Shown here: piece after piece, positions 15,090-19,381 of the stretch | How positions within the stretch are numbered: position 1 is the first letter of the stretch | Layout: every line of letters starts with the position of its first letter | Assembly: GCA_003539755.1 (NCBI GenBank) | Contig: DPOH01000059.1 | Coordinates: 1-19,381, forward strand | Origin: Clostridium sp. | GTDB taxonomy: Bacteria > Bacillota > Clostridia > Clostridiales > Clostridiaceae | Length of the DNA: 19,381 nucleotides | Direction of reading: 5' to 3' | Translations under genes and position numbers: made by a program | Notes under the pieces: model-generated | The model's input: the letters and a program-made list of their open reading frames with translations, nothing else | Databases searched by the model: none | What the model was told of the DNA's origin: nothing

Positions 15090-15587
15090 CTATTTTCCAC
15101 AACACTTTTTATACTTTTTACCGCTTCCGCATGGACATAAATCGTTTCTACCTACTTTTTCCATGTTTCTAACTATTTTAGATTCTTTGTATGCTTTTTG
15201 AATTTCATGTCTCTTTTCTTCTGAGAATATTGCATCCCATTGTGGTAATGTATATAAATACTCAGCTTTAGCATCTAACATATTGTAATATAATGTTTCT
15301 AAGTTTAAGTCTAATACTAATTCAGTATCTGCTTCAACTTTTTCTAAATCATATTGATTCTTTAAGCTGTCGTTAATTCCATCTAAGAATCCCATTACAA
15401 ATTCTATTGTAGAATCATATTCTTTAGCTAAATCATTTAAAGTTGTTTTCTTAGCTTCTTTATGGTTAGCTAATAAATCTTTATATATTGATTTTTCTAA
15501 TTTGCTATATTCAGCCCAAAAAGCATTTTCTCCCTTAGTTTTTACGTATTCAACAACCATATCTGTCCAGTTTGTATATAAACTCAT
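15090..15587 (-). CDS. SEC-C metal-binding motif protein
   Basis: 165 residues. The C-terminus is a textbook SEC-C zinc-binding motif, GRNDLCPCGSGKKYKKCCGK (146-165), with the four ligand positions C-x-C...C-C intact. The rest is an all-helical acidic domain (about residues 1-140) common in clostridial proteins of unknown function; I do not recognise a catalytic site. In SecA the same motif binds SecB and ribosomes, and free-standing SEC-C proteins may be ribosome- or chaperone-associated, but that is analogy only. The ATG follows GGAGGACT. Monocistronic between its own terminator and the MBL gene. Confidence 0.85.
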   Translation of the reverse strand: MSLYTNWTDMVVEYVKTKGENAFWAEYSKLEKSIYKDLLANHKEAKKTTLNDLAKEYDSTIEFVMGFLDGINDSLKNQYDLEKVEADTELVLDLNLETLYYNMLDAKAEYLYTLPQWDAIFSEEKRHEIQKAYKESKIVRNMEKVGRNDLCPCGSGKKYKKCCGK

Positions 15588-15645
15588 CTCTAAGTCCTCC
15601 CTTAATTATCCTTATATATAATAATATTATCTATTATAACTTATA

Positions 15646-16437
15646 TTAAATTTTTATGTAACTACTTGGATTGTGTCTGTTTGCCATAGTTAATGTTATG
15701 TCTTCCTCTAGCTTTATCCCATTTTCATTCAATACATTAAGTACTGTCTGGTATGCTAAATCCGGTTGATTATTTGTATTACTTAAATGCCCTAATATGA
15801 CTTGTTTATTTAGTCCACACTTAACTAATTCAACTATTGCATTGCCACAATCTTCATTTGATAAATGACCAATCTCACTTAATATTCTTCTTTTTAAAGG
15901 ATATGGATATGGTCCAAATTTAAGCATACTAACATCATGGTTACTCTCTAGAAGAATAACCTCTGATTCTTTAATATTATCATAAATTTCCTTAGTAAAT
16001 GTACCAAAGTCAGTAGCTACACTCACACTTTTAACACCATCTGTAACTGTATATCCCATTGGAGAAACAGCATCATGAGGAATATTAAAAGCTTTAATAT
16101 TCATATCTTCAATTTGAGTAATTGATCGCTTATCTATGATTTTTATATTATGTTCTTTTATTTTTCCAATTGACGATTCCATAGCTGACCAGGTATCTGC
16201 ATTTGCATATATAGGAATATCATATTTTCTTGATAATACACCTACTCCTTTTATATGGTCACTATGTTCATGAGTAATGAATATTCCATTAATATCATTT
16301 GGATTTTCATTTATTTCTTGTAATGCAGCATCAATTTTTTTCCCTGGGAGTCCTGCATCAATTAATATCTTAGCTCTCTCTGAGGCAATAAACATACTAT
16401 TACCACTACTTCCACTATATAAAGAACAAAATATCAT
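15646..16437 (-). CDS. Metallo-beta-lactamase fold hydrolase, WalJ/YycJ-like
   Basis: 263 residues. IFCSLYSGSSGNS opens the protein and THEHSDH (HxHxDH) is the di-metal centre. SNHD and LGHLS contribute further conserved positions; FNIPHDA resembles the third His segment. These are features of the YycJ/WalJ/VicX group, whose members are linked to cell-wall homeostasis and, in some reports, to 5'-3' exonuclease activity on DNA during mismatch repair. The ATG at 16437 is preferred over one six codons upstream because GGGAGG lies just before it. It follows murA closely in the same direction (about 26 bases) and is probably co-transcribed with it. The walRK genes that usually accompany it are not in this window. 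Confidence 0.87.
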   Translation of the reverse strand: MIFCSLYSGSSGNSMFIASERAKILIDAGLPGKKIDAALQEINENPNDINGIFITHEHSDHIKGVGVLSRKYDIPIYANADTWSAMESSIGKIKEHNIKIIDKRSITQIEDMNIKAFNIPHDAVSPMGYTVTDGVKSVSVATDFGTFTKEIYDNIKESEVILLESNHDVSMLKFGPYPYPLKRRILSEIGHLSNEDCGNAIVELVKCGLNKQVILGHLSNTNNQPDLAYQTVLNVLNENGIKLEEDITLTMANRHNPSSYIKI

Positions 16438-16463
16438 CCAATCCCTCCCATACAATAATCACT

Positions 16464-17732
16464 TTATTCTTCGTCACATTCTATTCTTTTTATATCTGCA
16501 CCTAAAGCTCTAAATTTATCTTCTATATGAGGGTATCCTCTATCAATATGTTCTATATTAGTTATTTCGGTTGTACCTTCAGCAACTAAACCAGCTATAA
16601 CCATAGCAGCTCCTGCTCTTAAGTCAGTAGCTTTAACTACAGCTCCAGTAAGTTGTTCAACCCCATCTATTATAGCAACTCTGCCTTCTACTTTTATATT
16701 AGCACCCATTTTCTTTAATTCATCTATATGTTTATGTCTATTTTCCCATATAGATTCAGTTATTAAGCTTCTTCCTGGAACAATGCTTAATAAAGTAGAC
16801 ATTGGCTGTTGAATATCTGTTGGGAATCCTGGATATGGAGTTGTTTTTATATTAACTCCCTTTAATGATTTATCAACACATACTCTTATGCAGTCATCAC
16901 CTTCTTCAATAGTGACACCCATTTCCATTAATTTAGCTGTAATTGATTCCAAATGCTTAGGAATTACATTTCTTACGTATACATCACCTTTTGTTGCTGC
17001 AGCAGCTATCATAAATGTACCTGCTTCAATTTGATCTGGTACTACGCTATATGCGCATCCTTTTAGTTCCTTAACACCTTTTATTCTAATTACATCTGTT
17101 CCAGCACCTTTAATATCAGCGCCCATTGAATTTAAGAAGTTTGCTACATCTACAACATGAGGTTCCTTAGCTACATTTTCTAATACAGTCATTCCTTCTG
17201 CTAAAGTTGCAGCTATCATAACATTTATAGTAGCTCCTACTGAAACCACATCAAAGAATATATTAGCTCCTACTAATTTATCAGCTTTAACATTAACTGC
17301 TCCATGTTCTATAACAACTTCAGCACCTAACGCTTCAAATCCTTTTATATGTTGGTCTATTGGTCTTACCCCTATTGCACATCCACCTGGAAGTACTACT
17401 CTAGCTTTTTTAAATCTTGCTAATAAAGCACCTATAAAATAATATGATGCTCTCATTCTTCTTACATCTTCCGTACAAGCATCGAAATTATTTACATTTT
17501 TGCTATCTATTTCTAAGGTATTATTATCTATCTTATTTATTTCGCAACCTAAGCTCTTAAGTATTCTTTCTAAGCAGTGGACATCTTCAATATCTGGTAT
17601 GTTATCAATTCTGCATTTGCCTTCACTTGCCATTATTGTTGCTGGTAAAATTGCAACTGCTGCATTTTTAGCTCCGTTAATATCAACAGTGCCTTTAAGC
17701 AAATTTCCTCCGTTTATAACTAATCTTTCCAT
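16464..17732 (-). CDS. murA: UDP-N-acetylglucosamine 1-carboxyvinyltransferase
   Basis: 422 residues from ATG. It transfers enolpyruvate from phosphoenolpyruvate to UDP-GlcNAc, the first committed step of peptidoglycan synthesis, in the cytoplasm. INGAKNAAVAILPAT (19-33), the catalytic and fosfomycin-reactive Cys118 in LPGGCAIGVRPID, and the C-terminal RAGAAMVIAGLVAEG are all intact. The active-site residue is Cys, not the Asp of fosfomycin-insensitive enzymes. Firmicutes often have two paralogues (murAA, murAB); which one this is cannot be told here. ATG at 17732 is preferred (AGGGTG about 6 bases before); GTG at 17741 is the alternative. An extended -10 (TGTTATAAT) lies at 17821-17829 upstream. 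Confidence 0.94.
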   Translation of the reverse strand: MERLVINGGNLLKGTVDINGAKNAAVAILPATIMASEGKCRIDNIPDIEDVHCLERILKSLGCEINKIDNNTLEIDSKNVNNFDACTEDVRRMRASYYFIGALLARFKKARVVLPGGCAIGVRPIDQHIKGFEALGAEVVIEHGAVNVKADKLVGANIFFDVVSVGATINVMIAATLAEGMTVLENVAKEPHVVDVANFLNSMGADIKGAGTDVIRIKGVKELKGCAYSVVPDQIEAGTFMIAAAATKGDVYVRNVIPKHLESITAKLMEMGVTIEEGDDCIRVCVDKSLKGVNIKTTPYPGFPTDIQQPMSTLLSIVPGRSLITESIWENRHKHIDELKKMGANIKVEGRVAIIDGVEQLTGAVVKATDLRAGAAMVIAGLVAEGTTEITNIEHIDRGYPHIEDKFRALGADIKRIECDEE

Positions 17733-17820
17733 TGAATTCACCCTATCTATAAAAATATATATTATATGTCATATAGATTTACATTATTAACCTATTTTAT
17801 ATTTTAAATCTACTTTAAAT

Positions 17821-17829
17821 ATTATAACA
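17821..17829 (-). promoter_or_regulatory. Probable murA promoter (-10 region)
   Basis: Minus strand TGTTATAAT: a consensus -10 (17821-17826) with the TGN extension, about 90 bases before the murA start; no clear -35. The remaining divergent gap (17830-18045) is AT-rich and I see nothing else in it. Confidence 0.4.
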
Positions 17830-18045
17830 TAAACTAAATTTATTTAAATATATTTTTTTAGTCTATCTCTACTTTTTTAAGGGATTTGCGCTACTCCTAA
17901 TAAATTTAACATAATTAATTCTATTAATAGTTATTATATGCAAAATCTATCACCTTAATTTTATATAACATTTGTATAAATAATTACGTTTTATTATATA
18001 ATACTGCTTTTTAATTATTCTTCTATTCTTTTATTTTTCTTATTA

Positions 18046-18054
18046 TGTTATAAT
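18046..18054 (+). promoter_or_regulatory. Extended -10 promoter of the 2H-like gene
   Basis: TGTTATAAT with consensus TATAAT at 18049-18054, about 35 bases before the ATG at 18089. The -35 region is weak, as is usual with a TGN extension. Confidence 0.5.
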
Positions 18055-18088
18055 TTATTAAAATCAATATGAGATTGTGAGGGGTATC

Positions 18089-18628
18089 ATGAAGTATTAT
18101 ATAGTAGCATTATTTGATGAAGAAACATATCAAATAATATCTCCAATACAACGAAATATGTCCAAAAAATTCAGAGCAAATAGAAATTCTCCTGTGCCAT
18201 TTATACCATTGGCATTTGTAGATAATCCAAATCTAGAAAAACTTTATCCAGTAATAGAAAAAATAGTTTCTCCTTATAAGAGTTTCAGAATTGATGCTAA
18301 CGACTTAGTATATTTGTCAGAGCCAACAAAAAGCGTTAATTTAAAAATGGATAATAAGGGATACATAAAAAGATTATCTCGTTCTCTTTGCGATGCTTTA
18401 TCCCTGCATGGTTTCGCAGTAAAATCTCTTGGAGATAATTTTATTTCTCTAGCTAACTTAGGATATGTTCCTAAAGACTATAAAAAACAGGATGTAAAAT
18501 TAAACTTCCCTGATATTTATAATTCTGATAATTACGTTAAGCTCAGAATTAAAAGTATTGAAATATGGAAGCTGCCTACATTAAAAAAGAATGCTCCTGT
18601 TAAAACATACGTACTAAAGGATTTTTAA
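18089..18628 (+). CDS. 2H phosphoesterase-fold protein (2'-5' RNA ligase-like) lacking catalytic histidines
   Basis: 179 residues. The opening KYYIVALFDEETYQII, then PFIPLAFVDNPNLEKLYPVI, a KSFRIDA strand, and a second repeat DNFISLANLGYVP match the two-lobed layout of the 2H/LigT superfamily. In active members each lobe carries H-x-(S/T). Here the first reads Phe-Ile-Pro and the second Phe-Ile-Ser, so both histidines are replaced by Phe and catalysis is unlikely. The frame is clean and has a good GAGGGG site before the ATG, a promoter and a strong terminator, so it is a functional gene and not a wreck. It may bind nucleotide or RNA ends. The fold assignment is by motif pattern and is moderately sure. 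Confidence 0.68.
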   Translation: MKYYIVALFDEETYQIISPIQRNMSKKFRANRNSPVPFIPLAFVDNPNLEKLYPVIEKIVSPYKSFRIDANDLVYLSEPTKSVNLKMDNKGYIKRLSRSLCDALSLHGFAVKSLGDNFISLANLGYVPKDYKKQDVKLNFPDIYNSDNYVKLRIKSIEIWKLPTLKKNAPVKTYVLKDF

Positions 18629-18673
18629 TATTATAGATAGAAAAATTTTTAATAATTTTATAATATATTTGCT

Positions 18674-18729
18674 AAAATAAGCTATATATAATATATTTAG
18701 TAGAAATATATTCATATATAGTTTATTTT
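18674..18729 (+). terminator. Long terminator of the 2H-like gene
   Basis: A 25-position stem: AAAATAAGCTATATAT with ATATATAGTTTATTTT, continuing into AATATATTT with AAATATATT. It has one wobble pair, one bulged C and a 5-nt loop, followed by GTTTTTTTG on the plus strand. Strong terminator. The remaining gap to 18868 is AT-rich without a clear promoter. Confidence 0.8.
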
Positions 18730-18868
18730 GTTTTTTTGACTTTATTATCTGAATATTTCTTATTTTTTTATATTAAAAATTTTTTTGTATTCGTTTTCTC
18801 TTCTTTCATTTATTTTAAAGTTTTTGTAAAATAATAATAGTTGTTAATTGTGTATAGGAGGATTTTTT

Positions 18869-19345
18869 ATGGATATTCAACCAATGTTAGAGGCACAAAA
18901 GAGATCAAATGAAACTTTAAATATAAATACAGAGCTTGTTTCGTATAAATTAACAGCTCGAAAAAATCTAGAATTTGAAATAACTCTTGGTGCTTTAGCT
19001 AATGAAACCAATTGCTTTAATTATTTATTAGATAATACAAAAGATATAGATATTGATAAAATTTTTACTAAATATATTAACTGTATTTCTCAAGTATTAA
19101 CATTGGGGATTGATCATAAATATTCAGATATAAGTGAAATTTCAATGAAGCCTAATGATTATTGTTTAAGTGACCAATTCTTAAATTTATATATTGATAT
19201 AAATGATTTAATAGCGTCACCTTCTGTTGACCATTATCAAACTTTATTTGAAGATTTATTAAGTCTTGGCTTAACTCTTGGTTTTTCAGAAGAAAAAATT
19301 CAAAACGAATTTTTAAAAGTATCGGATACATTACTATTAGTTTAA
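18869..19345 (+). CDS. dUTPase_2/MazG-like all-alpha NTP pyrophosphatase homologue, divergent
   Basis: 158 residues. EFEITLGALANETNCFNYL (about 34-52) resembles the first helix motif of dimeric dUTPases, usually E-L-x-E-L-A-N-E-x-R-x-F-K-x-W. ISQVLTLGIDHKY resembles the second motif, and FEDLLSLGLTLGFSEEKIQN the C-terminal segment. Family members hydrolyse dUTP to dUMP with Mg2+. Here one acidic metal ligand of the first motif seems replaced (GAL for an expected GEL/AEL), and the usual K-x-N-x-x-N ending is missing. Activity is therefore doubtful. The ATG at 18869 follows AGGAGG; an upstream TTG frame start is unsupported. Same strand as the 2H-like gene but separated by its terminator. Family by pattern only. 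Confidence 0.6.
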   Translation: MDIQPMLEAQKRSNETLNINTELVSYKLTARKNLEFEITLGALANETNCFNYLLDNTKDIDIDKIFTKYINCISQVLTLGIDHKYSDISEISMKPNDYCLSDQFLNLYIDINDLIASPSVDHYQTLFEDLLSLGLTLGFSEEKIQNEFLKVSDTLLLV

Positions 19346-19355
19346 TTATAAAACT

Positions 19356-19381
19356 AGAAGGGGCTGTCGCACTAAATAATT
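19356..19381. other. Half of a terminator hairpin or insertion-sequence edge, cut by window end
   Basis: AGAAGGGGCTGTCGCACTAA is GC-rich against its surroundings and lies just past a stop codon. Long clostridial terminators can start this way and complete with the complementary arm. IS1182-type inverted repeats also start GGGGCTGT. The other half is outside the window, so it cannot be decided. Confidence 0.3.

Noticed and set aside
1..19381. Search for tRNA, rRNA, CRISPR arrays, complete insertion sequences, phage genes or defence systems.
   Set aside because: No repeat-spacer pattern, transposase, integrase, tRNA cloverleaf or rRNA segment was recognised by eye.

Overview
The window is strongly AT-rich. 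It has Clostridium-type Shine-Dalgarno sites, U-tract terminators and a gene repertoire (rlmH, walJ-like MBL, murA, SEC-C protein, water-forming NADH oxidase) that suggests a Firmicute of Clostridium sensu stricto. The species cannot be fixed from the sequence alone.

Region 1 (1-1050, minus strand) holds a two-gene envelope-associated operon, ytxH-like then DUF948-like. It has a clear SigA-type promoter at 1018-1046 and a terminator at 211-258.

Region 2 (1280-11590) is a glucuronide/hexuronate utilisation locus. The minus-strand block reads gntR, then SDR fructuronate reductase (uxuB type), uxuA, GPH-family symporter and GH3 glycosidase. A divergent plus-strand pair encodes a HAD phosphatase and a GH2 beta-glucuronidase (uidA). 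A nearly identical operator (core CTAGTAYACWAGTAT) sits inside three promoters: HAD-uidA, uxuB and gntR. This supports one local FadR/FCD-type GntR regulator controlling all three units, including itself.

The expected chain is glucuronide uptake (GPH symporter), cleavage by UidA, isomerisation by UxaC, reduction to mannonate by the SDR, dehydration to KDG by UxuA, then KdgK and Eda. The locus lacks intact uxaC, kdgK and eda. Two previously open stretches contain what I read as their remains. At 4728-5210 conserved N-terminal, central and C-terminal blocks of glucuronate isomerase are stitched together by internal deletions, with frameshifts and stops. At 6335-6406 lie about 22 C-terminal codons of a KDPG aldolase. 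The locus is therefore partly eroded, and either intact copies lie elsewhere or the pathway is broken.

Region 3 (11600-17740, minus strand) is mostly housekeeping: nox (with a Rex-like palindrome on its promoter), rlmH, a secreted alpha/beta hydrolase of the monoacylglycerol lipase type, a SEC-C protein, a WalJ/YycJ-like metallo-beta-lactamase and murA. Most units end in their own hairpin terminator.

Region 4 (17742-19381, plus strand) holds two small genes that look like inactive or altered relatives of nucleic-acid/nucleotide enzymes. One is a 2H phosphoesterase homologue without the catalytic histidines. The other is a dUTPase_2/MazG-like protein with eroded motifs. The window ends in what may be half of a long terminator hairpin or the edge of an insertion sequence.
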